Assembly: GCA_950106755.1 (NCBI GenBank)
Contig: OX467083.1
Coordinates: forward strand, 24,361,029-24,425,028
From: Climacium dendroides
Lineage: Eukaryota > Streptophyta > Bryopsida > Hypnales > Climaciaceae
Reading direction: 5' to 3'
Length of the DNA stretch: 64,000 nt
Shown here one piece after another: positions 47,297-60,100 of the stretch (position 1 is its first letter; every line of letters starts with the position of its first letter). The position numbers were made by a program, and so were the translations under genes. Under the pieces are notes generated by a model that had not been told where the DNA came from, ran no database searches, and saw only the letters and a list, made by a program, of their open reading frames with translations.

Positions 47297-50200
47297 AATA
47301 AATATAAGTGGCAAACAAATTAGTTTATATGAGTTGCTTACCAAATCTTGCAATTCCTTTTCAGAAAGCTTTGGAAGTTCCTTCGTTTCAAGCTCTTTCA
47401 GCATTCTATCAATTTCCTGAATGACAAAAAAAAGAATTAAATCAATTGCACATTAATCTCATATCCACTAGATTTGAACTAAATAAATATCTTCTTCATA
47501 TAATAAGCTAATTTTCTAAAGAAAATTTGATATTTTTATGACGTAAACAATATTAAATCAACTAAGGAGTCTACTTATAAAAACAAGTGTATTAAATTAA
47601 TAATATAAATGTATTATATTAAAACCTATATTAAAAATTAAAAATAATGGTATAATTATAAGAAAAAAATTATCATGTATTTTTTGTTAAAATATGGATT
47701 TTGAAATTATTTAATATTTAAACTATTATTTTGAATCTTTTGACTAGTATATTAATTAGATTGTTGTTGATATGTAGAATATATGGGTATTTTCTTTAGT
47801 GTACCTCAATCCTTTTTTGGGATTGCCGGTCTATACGTTGTTGTTCTAAATAATGTTTTACTTTAGTGTCACTACTTAATTTAGTCATAGTGGACATGCA
47901 ATCACTTTGAATTTTATTACAACCATGACTTGAAGATTGTTTTGTGCATATTGTGCTATTTTCTTGTTTTGTTGATATAGAAGGTACATTTGAGCTTATT
48001 TCACGTTGTGATGAAATTACTGCAAGTAAATACAAAATAATTGTTATCACATGTGAAAAATTATTATTTCTAATATATGATGGATTTTGATTTGTTCCTT
48101 AATTTTTAAATGATTTTTTGAATATTTTGAAAATATGATACTTTTAATGAGACCTTCATTGATCATTATGCATTTAATAAATTGAATATTTGGTGTATAA
48201 TATATTAGATGAATATGTATGTACTCACCTCATATAATAGATTTACAAATTGGTTGTTTTCAATTAAAGTTTTGATATATTTGAATCATAACTTATTTTG
48301 AATTCAATACTACCTTCATTTTCTTTATCATATTTGTTGGAAATGCTACTTGAAGAATCATAATATTGAAGTTCAAGATGTTCTAATTGTGCATTAATCT
48401 GAGCTATTCTTTTAGCATCAACTTCATCAAAATCATACCCCTATTGATATTACAAATTACAAATAATTATATATATAATTATTAAATATATCAAAACATT
48501 TCATATATATACACAACAATAATATCACTAAAAATATACAAATCTAACTAGAGTTGGTTAGTCCCATTTAAGCTTACAATTGAAGCATGAGATGCATTGC
48601 TACAATCATCATTTGTCATGTCATCAATAGGATCTGGTCGGGCCAATATTTGTTCTACCAACTCTTCTTCTTCTTCCTAACCTTATTATTTTTATCAAAA
48701 AAACAAATTAATCTTTATTCTTTTAAAAAAATTAATAAAAATAAAACAATATAAGATGAAAGGAAAAATTGTATTGTTATTAGTGCAAAAATTGAATTGA
48801 AACATGTCAATTTTAACAATGTGAAAGTATTCTACACCCTATGGACCTTTCTTTCTTAAATAATTGTGATAGTTGTGTTAAAAAACCAAATCCTATTTAT
48901 TTCTTCATAGCTTTCATACAACTAATTCAACTAATAAAATGAATCAAAGCTTTTCATGAAGATATAAATATATGTATAGTCTAATTTCTTAAATTATTCA
49001 AAATTTTAATTTCTTTTTTTGCTACCCAATCTAGGGCATTTTGTACTTAGGAAGAAATAACGTTTTCTCTTCCTATGCACCAATTGAAATAATAATGTCT
49101 TGATGTAATTTTGCATTACAAATACTTATACAAAATTCTTAAGAATTCATTTCAAGAATTTGAACCTTTAGTGAATATATCATAATCACAAGTGTTTATT
49201 CCTTACCGTAAGCTTATAATAGCGGGCATCGGGACCAAGTTTAATGTTGCGCAAGATTTTATCATTAGCTCTTTTAGGAGGTTTCTTTTTTAGGTCTAAT
49301 ATATTAGTGGCATCACATGTATTTCCACCAAGTTTCTTTTTACTTCTGCTTTCTATCATTTTTAATATTATATTAATGTTTATTCAAATAAAAGGATTAT
49401 CATTAAAATCAATAATCAATAATATTATTTTAATTAAGAATTAATATGTTAATTTTTTTAAATGATATATTTCAAAACAAATATGAATTTAGATTTCAGA
49501 AAATTTGTAATATATTGTGAAACCTTGGATCATTTTTTTGTATTTGTTGCTTTTGATTCAAATTTTGAAGGTTCATTTCTTCTATATACAAATGTATCAT
49601 TGAGTTTGTATCTTCATGTTTAGTAATATTTTGTAAATCATTTTTTAATTTGTAGGTGGTTTCCAAACTGAAAAAGAAGAAGAAGAAAAATAGATTATCA
49701 AAGTAATACATAAGCTTCAATTATTTAAATTTTTGTATATATGAAGTTTAAATAGCAAATCCAAGTGTGGTGTATTATTATTTCTACTAATTTTATGCCA
49801 ATAATTAAAAATATGAATTATATATATATATATATATATATAATTCACATGGTTTGAAATAAGACATTGGTTTATTATTTTGAAGTAATTTATTTGAAGA
49901 AGTTTAAAAAATCATTACTTCTTTTTGGATTTGAGTGACATCATCTTAGTAACTTCATCCACAATCTATGAGCACAAATGGAAAAATTAAAACCTGTTCC
50001 TAATCATTTCTTAACATAAAGTTTTAGATCTTGATAAATGATTAATATTGTTTAAATTTTGATAGAAAAAATAATATAAAATGTCAAGTTTAATGAAAGG
50101 GCCAATATAAATATTGATACTTGTTGGTACTTAGAAAGATGAAGTGAATTTTTTTTCTTCATTTTTTCCAAAAATTCTTGTGTTTCTTTTGGTAAATTCT

Positions 50201-51878
50201 TTAGTCCAATAGATGTATTGAGTTCCTTGTTATCAACAACAATTTTGTTTAAGCTTCGTGATCTTGTAATTAATCTTTTAAAATCTTGGTGTTTCAAACT
50301 TCTATTTATTAGATTAGGTTCAGAACTAGAACAAGGAGAAATACCTTGAGTATTTAACACACGTGCACTTTCAACTTTGAGACCTGGATGTGATATAGGA
50401 CCTTCTAAATTGTCTTGAAGATATGGTTGAACACTACTAATTGAATCATAAAACAAAGGCTTCTCAAATCTAAGTTTATCTTTAATTTCTATTAATATCT
50501 TTTTTCCATCTTTGAATTCGCAAACCTCTTTAGAATTCAATAAATAATCGTCATTCTTAAAAGGGATTGCATTAATTTCAATATTATTGCAATTGGTTTC
50601 ATCATTTGAATGCAAATCTTCAAGATGTTGCAAATGAAGTTGTTCCAACTCACATCTCAACTTCAAAGATTGAAACTCTTGCAATGAAAGACCATCTTCC
50701 ACATCATTGTAATCATCGGATAAGCCCTTGTAATTATAAGATTCATTGTCGTCATCTTTATCAATGATTGAATCCGAATCTTCATTATTCTCGTTCAATT
50801 CATCCAATAAATTGAGTTTAGAATCCAAGGTCATTCCATTTTCATTTGGTTTTGATTCCTCAAACCTAAGTCCAATATCAACACCATTTGAATATGTATT
50901 ATGTTCCCGAAAATGTTCCAAATACACACTTTTTTCCTTTTCATAAGGGATCTTATTACCCAAGTGTCCTTTGACAATATCTTGTATGCTTGAGTGTTTT
51001 CCATTGAATTTGGAATTAAAGTAGGTTTCAAATTGTGTATCAGCTATTGTAGTTTTCTTATGTACATCCAAAGAATGCAATTGTGAATTATAATCAATTT
51101 CTTTGTCTATCCACTTTTGTATGTCAAAGGTTTCATCTTTTGTATGAATTAGACCATCTTCCAAATTAATGGAAATTCTTTCAGAATTATTTTGTAAACT
51201 TTGGCAATTGGGGATAATAGTCTTAGCTTCTATATTGTGAGAAGCTTGATTAATTAATTCTGATTCTATAGCTTGTGGAGTTGCAACATCAAATTCTTCA
51301 AAAGAATGGGTTTCCATTGATTCACATTGCTTTGAAATGTTTGAAGAATGTGATGATAAACTTGATGTACAATTGTTGATTTGACTTGTTTTAAAACTTA
51401 CAAACTCCAACCTAGTTTTCCAAACATGCATGTTGAATTTGAATAAAACTAACTATATTTTGAAACTAAAATATTAAATATTAGAATGTAACCTTAAATT
51501 CATTATTTTTTAAAAATTGTATTGTATTGGTAATATCATAAATATTACTTTGTTGCATATGATTGATATAAATTTCAACAAAATTAATATTTTTTTAAAT
51601 AATAAAAAGAAATTAACTATGATAACTATGATATTTTTTGCAAGTCCAATTTACAAATCATTTATATTTCAATTTTTTTATTATATTTTTTTGTCAAAAT
51701 CTTGAAGTTTGTAAATAGTTTACCTTTTTTTCTGTTTTTTGACTTTTGGTTTATTTGGAATTTCTACATTCTCTGTGCTTGAAATTGAATATTTAGAAAT
51801 TTTATCATTTTCATCAATTTTCTTCTTCTTACATCTTTTCTTCCACATTTGATCAAAATACTTGCTCATGTTATTCAT
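47097..51878 (-). CDS. FSIP1-like coiled-coil protein, ten exons (781 aa)
   Basis: Exons: 51878-51724, 51411-50121, 49965-49919, 49667-49524, 49345-49207, 48676-48578, 48440-48314, 48019-47805, 47416-47342, 47150-47097. All borders are GT-AG and phases (2,0,2,2,0,0,1,0,0) close on TAA after 781 codons. A TAA two codons before the ATG fixes the start. The first exon is Lys-rich. Exon 2 (430 codons) is acidic and Ser/Asn-rich with an LQ-rich coiled coil. Exons 5-9 resemble animal FSIP1 (fibrous sheath-interacting protein 1): KILRNIKLG..EEEEELVEQIL, then GYDFDEVDAKRIAQINAQLE, then SQKRIEEIDRMLKELE..KLSEKELQDL, in FSIP1 order. FSIP1 acts in the sperm tail, so a role in motile sperm is inferred. 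Exons are very AT-rich. The last exon (ERTNCYMYGRLV) is least certain. The gene model is strong; the family call is moderate and rests on recalled sequence. Confidence 0.62.
47214..47293. repeat. (TA)n microsatellite, about 80 bp, in the last intron of the FSIP1-like gene
   Basis: An uninterrupted TA run within intron 9. A shorter one at 49819-49843 lies in intron 3. Confidence 0.97.
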
Positions 51879-53127
51879 TTCTATTTATTCAATTTGTATG
51901 CTATAATCAGAAGTTGAAAGTTTAAGATATTTCCAGATTTTGCCTAAGTTCTCACTTCAATTATTATACTACAATTTCAATAATACTTCATACTTCAATT
52001 ATAATGCTTATTCAAATACACATTTTCATCTTAGTAATAATATTTCCATTTCAATACTAAGCAAATTTAAAATGCAATAAAGATAAAACCATTACAAGAT
52101 AACACATAATAAATGATGACAATACCTATTAGTCAAATTGCAAATTAAATTATTGTTCTTAAAATCAAATGTAATTGAGAATCAATTCATTAAATTAGCT
52201 CCAAACAATCAAATCTCTTCTTTTAAGAGGCTCATGGTGACATAGAAATACTTTATAGAGTTGGAACTTGATATGTTGATAGAGTGAGTTGGCACATCAT
52301 TAGAGGTTTTATCATGTGGTTCACTTGCATTATTCAATAACCTTTCTACTTTGAAAGTAGCAATCAATGTTAAAAAAACTGTATACAATTTCAAATTATT
52401 CCATATCTTTGAGGATTTATGAAGGACAATGAAGTTCATTATGAAAATTGTTCACTCCACCCTAACATCTCACATTTATTTAGTGAAGTACCCTTCATCT
52501 TGCTAAATAAATCCTTGATACTTGATATTGCATGTACTAGGTTGATATTTAACTCAAAAATAACTAGGGCTCCATTGCTCTCCACGCTACTAGAGGTGTT
52601 TCATTGAAGGTTTTGGCCTTTGTTTTCAACTCTAAAGACTTTGTCAATAGTAATTTTAATACAAACACTAGTATAAGTGCGCAACAATAGGGCCTAATGC
52701 ACAACCAAGGTGCGCAATAATAGGATCCACTGTGCAACAAGGTGCGCAATGGTAGGGTACAGGGTAATCAAAATGTCCAAAATATGTGCATATGTTGTTT
52801 TTCATTTTTTGTTGAAATGGAATTTCAGAATATGTTTTTGTAAATTGGGTTGTAAACTGAATTTATTTAGCTTAGTGGGTTTTAAATTTTATTTGGGTTT
52901 ACAGTATGGTACTCCAGATACAAAATGACAAACTTTAAATGCGCAATAATAGGGCTCCCTACCCTATTGTTGGGTATGATAATCCAACAAGAAATAACAA
53001 TGGTCCAACTCTTTCCATATTCATTGCCCAAAATCTAAATTCATGCATACAATCTATTTTTGCTATGGTGGATGAAGAGCCCTTAGATATTAGTTTTTTC
53101 TAATGTAACTAAATATTTTATAGAATT
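51879..53127. other. Upstream of the FSIP1-like gene, no gene seen
   Basis: The promoter of the FSIP1-like gene should lie at 51879-52200. At 52675-52765 the words GTGCGCAACAATAGGGCC, GTGCGCAATAATAGGATCC and GTGCGCAATGGTAGGG form a loose direct repeat, and ATGCGCAATAATAGGGCTCC recurs at 52939. Their meaning is unknown. Confidence 0.4.
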
Positions 53128-54009
53128 ACTAGCAGTTGGTGCTTGTTATACTATGCATTCATCATTAGAATTTTATAAGAATTTTTATGTATTAGATAAA
53201 ATGCAGAACAAAAATTTCAATAAATCTTTAAATAAAAATGACTAAAATCTTCATATAATTTTTTTATAAGTAAACATATATTGAAATGTGCAATAGAAAT
53301 TTATTGAATGATGAATGAAACATATGTAATGATAAATACTATAAAAGATACACATACATTAGAATGCATTAGAAATTTGACTCCATTGTTACAAATAATG
53401 GCAACCCAAATTGAAGAATTGAAAAGAAAAAATTATAAATCTTAAAAACTTTGTAAACAATTTAGTTGTTGTGGAATCCAAAATTGCTTCAATTGAATAA
53501 ATTTCTCAAAATCATTCGGTAGTAGCAATAGAAAATTGAAATCATGGAAGCTCAAAATGTGACTCAAAAGCTCACAAAAGCACAAAATCATAGAAGTGCA
53601 AAGAAGTGTATAGCCAAGAGAAGCAATGGATTTGCTACCTCTATAACATCATCCTATGGATCCTCATTAATATCACCTTAATTGCAACAACTATATTATT
53701 TCTATAATATCACCCTTTGTAAAAAGTGATATTACAAAAGTGATTGCAAACTGCTACTCTATTTCTATAATATCACATTGTGTGAAAATACAATTTCTAT
53801 GTATGCATGATTGAAAATATTTTTACAAAATATTTAAAGTAATTATTTTAAGGACTTATTGAAATCATTATCATACATTCTATTCAAATATATCAAAAAA
53901 TTTACTAATATGTAATACAATGAATGCGTAGCATAGCAAGCACGAGCCCCTAGTATTAATGATAGCATTTGTGATATTACAAAGGGAGTTATGATTTTAG
54001 TAGTATGAT
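53128..54009. repeat. Dispersed 0.87-kb repeat, copy 2 (uninterrupted)
   Basis: Same ends and order as 18520-19544: starts ACTAGCAGTTGGTGCTTG, ends GATTTTAGTAGTATGAT. It reads TCAAAAAATTTACTAATATG near 53895 where copy 1 has the MITE, so it preserves the empty target. The short open frame of copy 1 is broken here by a stop. Confidence 0.82.
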
Positions 54010-57000
54010 TGGAATTCTAAAGAATGATCCATTAAAATTTCAATCTTTGACAATCAGGATTTATATTAGATTTCTATTTTAATCAAATTTTCATTGAAAT
54101 GTTTTAGCTATTCATTTTTAATTTTATTAAAAATATATTAACTCATAAATTTTGTAAACTCTATTGGCTACCTCAAAAAAATTGAACTCCTTTATTAGTT
54201 TTTGTTGAAAAATTGTTGTTCTTTATCACTAAAAATAAAGGTCATCTACATGTTTTGGCTTTGGTTTGGAAAGTAATTGAATCCCAAGGATTTCCATTGG
54301 TTCTTTCAAAAGACTTTTTAATTCCTTAAATTGAAAAAAAAATTGAACTCTATGTGGGCTTCACTATAATCATGGGAGTTTGGAATTTTTTTATTTTTGT
54401 CTCAACTTCATTTCATAATTATTTAAATTATTTCTTCAAATATACCTCATAAAGGTCATCACTAGAATATTTGGATGATTTTAGGTGCGCATATAAAAAA
54501 ATCTAATATAAAATCTTATAGATTAATATTTTAAGATTCAAACATATGTTGGTAAAATACAATTTCTTTTCAAAAGGGTGCTTTTCAACTTTGAACACAT
54601 TACAAGTACATAGATTTCTTTAGTAATGTGCCATATTAACCTTGAAACCCTTAAGAGCAAATTAAAGTGTCCTTTAGATGATTTTAGGGGAAGCTCCAAG
54701 GAGAGAATAAATGGTATTGGATATTTTTTCCTAGTAATATTTTTGGCTTTCCTATTTAAAAAATGACAAATCCATATAGTGTATTTTGGCAACTTATGTT
54801 TTTTTCTCTTTATTTGAATTTTAACCATAAAATTAACCTTTGGAATTTGAATCCAACTAATAAAATGAATCTTATCAAGTTTAGTTCTATTCCAATTTCA
54901 AATTTTGGAAATTCCTAAAATTGAGTATTTTATAGCAATTTGAACTTCAAGCTTCAAACCATGAAGTGTTGATTTTCTAATTTTAAAATGATATCGTAGT
55001 AAAATTTGCATCATGATGTTGTATACTACAATGTAAACCTAAAGCAGAAAATTTCGATTTTTTGAGCAAATGTATGCATTTGATATAATTTATTTTATTT
55101 TTTATTTAAAAATTCATAATAGTTTCAATTTTTCACAAAAGCGTAAAATTTTACCACTTATAGAACTATGGAAGACATGTAATTACATCTTTAAAGAATA
55201 AACTTAAAAGATCATAGTTACCTATAGTTGCAAAATGAAGTTTGAAAAAATAGTTATAGACTTTTTTGTTTCCATTTAGGCCATTTAGAGTTATATGTCT
55301 ATATAACTCAATTGACTTGAAAGTCTTGGCTATGGAGAACTCATTATACTAGACTTTGGAGGTATATGTTGTCCAATGGTTAGTATTAGACCCTATACAT
55401 GTCAATAGGGTATGAAAATGGCAATAACTTTTTAACCGTGTAGTAAAAAAGGTATGAAAATTATTGGACCTTAAAGCTACTCCTTGGGCACATGTTTTGT
55501 GAAAATTTCAAAGAAAAATAATAAAAACTCCATTCGTAGTGAGCTGCCCAAAATCACAATGTTGCCAAAAAAATGCAGTTTTTGCATTTAGGGGTTAAGA
55601 AACTTTTCTCTCAATTGAAAAGACACTACCTTTTCTATGGTCTTTAATTTTAGTCATGGGACTTTAAAATTCCATTATCTTTATTGAGACTTCATTCCAC
55701 TATATTCTTTGTGACTTCATTCTACCATTTTTGTCCAAGCTTCATTCCATCATTCCATGCGTGGCTTCAATATTAGTCATGGCTTCAAAAGCACTCCATG
55801 GGCACAAAGTGGACCCTGTACATGTCAATATGGGAAATCCAAAGGTCACTCCAAAAATTGGCCAAACTACTTTGACATAAAGAACTTCAATGGAATTATA
55901 CATTTTCAACATTATTTGACTTCAATTTCACTTATGTCTAAAAACTTTGACTTTACCTTTTCATGATTGTTTTCTTTTGGACTTATTTCCTAGGCTACAA
56001 TATTTGACATTTGTTTTATAAAGGCATCACCGCTTATAACTCCAAATATGCCCTCTCCAACATTCATAGGATGAAAAGTGAGCAATTATAACGCTTAACC
56101 TTGCCTAAATGTTTTTTTTGACATGGCAAAACTAATTCTTTTCCTACATAAAAGTTTGCTACTTAGATTTAGAATAATGAAGATTTTTTTGTTTTTGAAT
56201 ACCAAAAGACTTGTGATTGATTGAAATTTAAAATAGCAAGTTGCATGCATAGGGCACAAGTTTTTTTTATAACAACAATCCCTTTCTACGTTCCAAGTGG
56301 TCCAAATTAGGGCAAATATGAAATTTGTTCAATAAAATAATAATCCTATATTTCACCATGACCTTTCTTCGTACAACTACACTAGTAATGAAATTTAGCA
56401 TTATAGTATTTATAATGTTATTTATCCTAACATCATTCTAATTCTCATGGAATTAGTAGACAATTAGTGTTCATGTTGGATACTAATCTTGTGCAAAGTG
56501 AATTGTCTCAATTTTAATTTAGTTGCCATTTAGTATTGGTAACATTACCAACATTGTTGCTATTTAGTGTTAGAGTTTATAATTACAATTGCAAATATTA
56601 AATAGTTTCATTATGATTAACCCTTAAATGATGGACTAGTCACCATAGCTAAAGTTGTTGCAGACATGGACATTACCTATTATAGTGCTTCAATAATGTG
56701 CCCACACAATAAAATATGCTACCATTCTATGCTATCTTCTTATAAATTTGTAGGGAAGATAGCATTGAACATAATACTGTGAACATCAATGTATGAGACT
56801 AAATAAAGTGCTTAAAAATAAAGAAGAAATCAACATCGCTAATTTCTGCCTTGTATGCGCCTCCAATCACTTTGGAAAAGAAGAGATGAAAAACGGCCTT
56901 CTGACATCCAACAGAGATTTTTCTCATCCATCGGACAAATAACGTCCGCCGCGGCGTTTGAGGGTCAAGTTCTGAAACCCAACATTGCGAGCAGTCGTAG

Positions 57001-57100
57001 AGGGTTCAAAATCTACCATTTGTCCAGATCTCCGACCCAGGTACAAATCTGAGCTTGCCAGAGTCCGAGGCGAGAGAGACGACTTTGGGAGACGGTGGCT
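54010..57100. other. AT-rich intergenic DNA before glucosidase II alpha
   Basis: 54830-55598 matches parts of 7085-7430 and 9020-9213 and ends CATTTAGGGG followed by TTAA (55595-55598), a right end like those of the TTAA elements. TTAACCCTTAAATGATGG at 56620 resembles a left end. From about 56840 GC rises, marking the 5' UTR of the glucosidase gene. No other gene is seen. Confidence 0.5.
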
Positions 57101-57118
57101 ATGGCGGATTACGACTGA
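57101..57118 (+). promoter_or_regulatory. Upstream open reading frame in the glucosidase II 5' leader (MADYD)
   Basis: ATG GCG GAT TAC GAC TGA, five codons, 68 bases before the main ATG and in a different frame. The A at -3 is missing but G at +4 is present, so initiation could be moderate. It is only relevant if transcription starts upstream of 57101, which is likely but not shown. Confidence 0.4.
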
Positions 57119-57186
57119 AACTCTCTCAGGATTGCCGCAGGGATTGGTACTGCAAGGGTTTCCAGTTCCGATTGAGGATCACCGCG

Positions 57187-60100
57187 ATGGCCTCAACGGG
57201 GAAGAGGCTCTCTTGCCTCGTGTTGATTTTCCTTTTCCTCGCAATATTTGGTTCAGCATTCAAGGAAGCGGAGTTCCGCAAGTGCCATCAGTCCAAATTC
57301 TGCAAGGACGTGCGGGAGCGAGCGGCGGCGTGGGCTCGCGGAGAGGGAGGCCGAGAGATCGAGGTGCGGGAGGTGAAGGTGAACGGAGAGGGGCGCCTCA
57401 CGGCGCGATTGATTCCTGCCGGGGTTGAAGAGGAGGCATTGGCCTTGGAGCTCTCAGCTTACAGGGATGGGATTGTGAGGATTAGGGTTCTGGAAGAGAA
57501 GGCGACACGGAAGAGGTTTGAGGTGCCGGATGTGGTGGTCGCGGAGTTCGAGCAGAAGCGTCTCAAGCTCAGCCACGTTGTGAAGAAGGAGGGCGCCTCG
57601 GTCGTCCAGCTGAGTGGGCATGAGGTTACGATTCAGCATAAGCCTTTTCAGGTCAGTGATCGTGACCTCTGTCTGTCTTTGCGATCGGAGAGGAATTTGC
57701 TCATTGGTGATGAGCAGATTCACAATGCGGTCATTTGCGTTTTGTATTGCTCGAAGCCTCAAACATCTAACTGTTTTAAAAAGGAATTAGGGTTAGGTTG
57801 TGAGATTCAACTGATCGACATTGATTACTTCAGCTGAATGTTGTACACTTTTGCGCGATTCTCCCAATAGAATCAGCACACACCATTCATTTAGGGTTAG
57901 AACCGTGGTCAGATTCGTGTATATGGTGTATGTGGGCTTATTCGTGTTTCAGAGTGCCGGAAATGTGACTTTCAAATGCTCAAAGCTCTAAACGTAGAAC
58001 TGGTATGGATCTGAGGTTTCAGTAGAGCGACTGAAATTGTGTCAATTTTACTGAAAGCTGCCAATTTGACGAATATGTGGTTTCCTTTTGTCACTAGGTG
58101 GTCTGAATTGCCTGTGGGTTAATTTTCGCAGCTCTCTCTTCAAATTAGGGTGAAACCACACAGCAAGGGGTTAGTGAAATCTGAGAGAAATCAAAGTTAA
58201 GATCAATAAATGGCTATTGGAGGCCCCATCTCCGCGTTAAGTCGCATTACGGGATGATCCGACATTGCCATATTTATGTGAGACTCCTTGATTGATTAGA
58301 ATCGCATGATGCTCATTTGCGAGTTAATTATATTTCTGTTATAAGCACCTGTGCTAAGCACCGACCTGGAATTATTTGGAGGGGCGCACCATGCATAGGA
58401 TCATACATAGGAGCGATGAGCATCGGAATTGAATTTAGTGATATGTTACTTTATTTTAGAATGTTAGTCTATTGCGTTATGACAGGTGAAGTTATTGGTT
58501 TGACTAATTTGCGTATTCGTTCAGGAATTTGTCGATAATCTCAATGGTTACCTTGCTCTTTTTGTGCTTTGATTTAGGTTGCCTTTTGGGGATGATTGCT
58601 GGGCTTTTTCTGACTCGGTGTAGCGCATTTCAAGTCTTTTCTGCTCATTGTTATGTTATGACTTCACAGGTTCAAGTGAAACGAGGAGATGATCTTGTCC
58701 TCTCCATCAACAGCCGGAACCTTTTCGACATTCAACACTTGCAAGTAAAGAAAGAGGGCGATGACTGGGAAGACCCTTTCCGCTCCCACACTGACAAAAG
58801 ACCCTATGGACCACAAACTGTAAGCTTTGACGTCTCCTTTCATGGGTCAGATTATGTCTATGGTATCCCTGAGCGCGCTACCGGCTTTGGTCTCAAACCT
58901 ACAAAGGGGCCTAACATTAACTCCGAGCCCTACCGACTTTTCAACCTGGATGTGTTTGAGTATTTGGACGAATCACCATTCGGTTTATATGGTTCTATCC
59001 CTGTGATGCTCTCTCACAGCAAGAAGCGAACTACTGGTTTCTTTCTACTAAATGCTGCCGAGATGCAAATAGACGTTCTTGCACCGGGTTGGGAGCAAAT
59101 GGGTATTGAAGAGGTGGGTGATGAAAGCAACTTTGTTAAGCATTCGACTGGAGAAATGGATTCGAAACGTGTTGATACCCATTGGATAGTGGAGAGCGGA
59201 GTTTTTGATGCTTTTGTATTTGTTGGTCCAAGTCCCAAAAATGTGGTTGAACAGTATTGTTCTGTGACGGGAACATCAACAATTCCACAGCTCTTTTCTA
59301 CGGCTTACCATCAGTGTAGGTGGAACTACAAGGATGAGGCTGATGTGGCAGGGATAGATGCTTCATTTGATGAGTACGATATCCCATATGACACTATCTG
59401 GCTTGACATCGAGCATACTGATGGCAAGAAGTATTTCACTTGGGACCGGAACTTGTTCCCTAATCCCAAAGAAATGCAGAACAAAATTGCAGCAAAGGGT
59501 CGTCATATGGTGACAATTGTGGATCCTCATGTGAAGAGAGATGAGAATTTTCCTCTGCATAAAGAGGCCACCTCCCTCGGCTATTACGTGAAAGACGTGA
59601 ATGGCCGAGACTTTGATGGTTGGTGTTGGCCTGGTGCATCTTCATATCTTGATATGCTCAGCCCTGAAGTTCGGTCCTGGTGGGCAACTAAATTTTCCTA
59701 TAGTTATTACGTGGGGTCAACCCCTATTTTGTACATATGGAACGACATGAATGAGCCCTCTGTGTTCAATGGCCCTGAGGTACTACTTTCTTCACCTTTT
59801 TGTTCTACTACTTCCTATCACTACCTCTTCTTTTTTGTTTCATAAATGGCAGTTTTTTGCAATGTGGAGGACGTATATGAAGGACGCAATGTTCAGCTCA
59901 GTAGTATTCGCGCGCAACGATTAAATCTGCAAGGACGCGGAGAATCCTTCTATTTAAAACAGAAGTGCAGTTGTTCATCCTTGGAATTTTGAGCGAAAAG
60001 GGATGTCTTGCACAGTACTTTGACCTCCCGCAGTGTAGTCTCTGTATCCCTGGTGTGCTCCAATGGGTGCTTTTGGATTTTTTTATGCAAGTGATTCACA

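Noticed and set aside
57055..57186. In-frame N-terminal extension of glucosidase II alpha
   Set aside because: The open frame reaches back to 57055 without any ATG. The ATG at 57187 starts a clear signal peptide, as the family requires.
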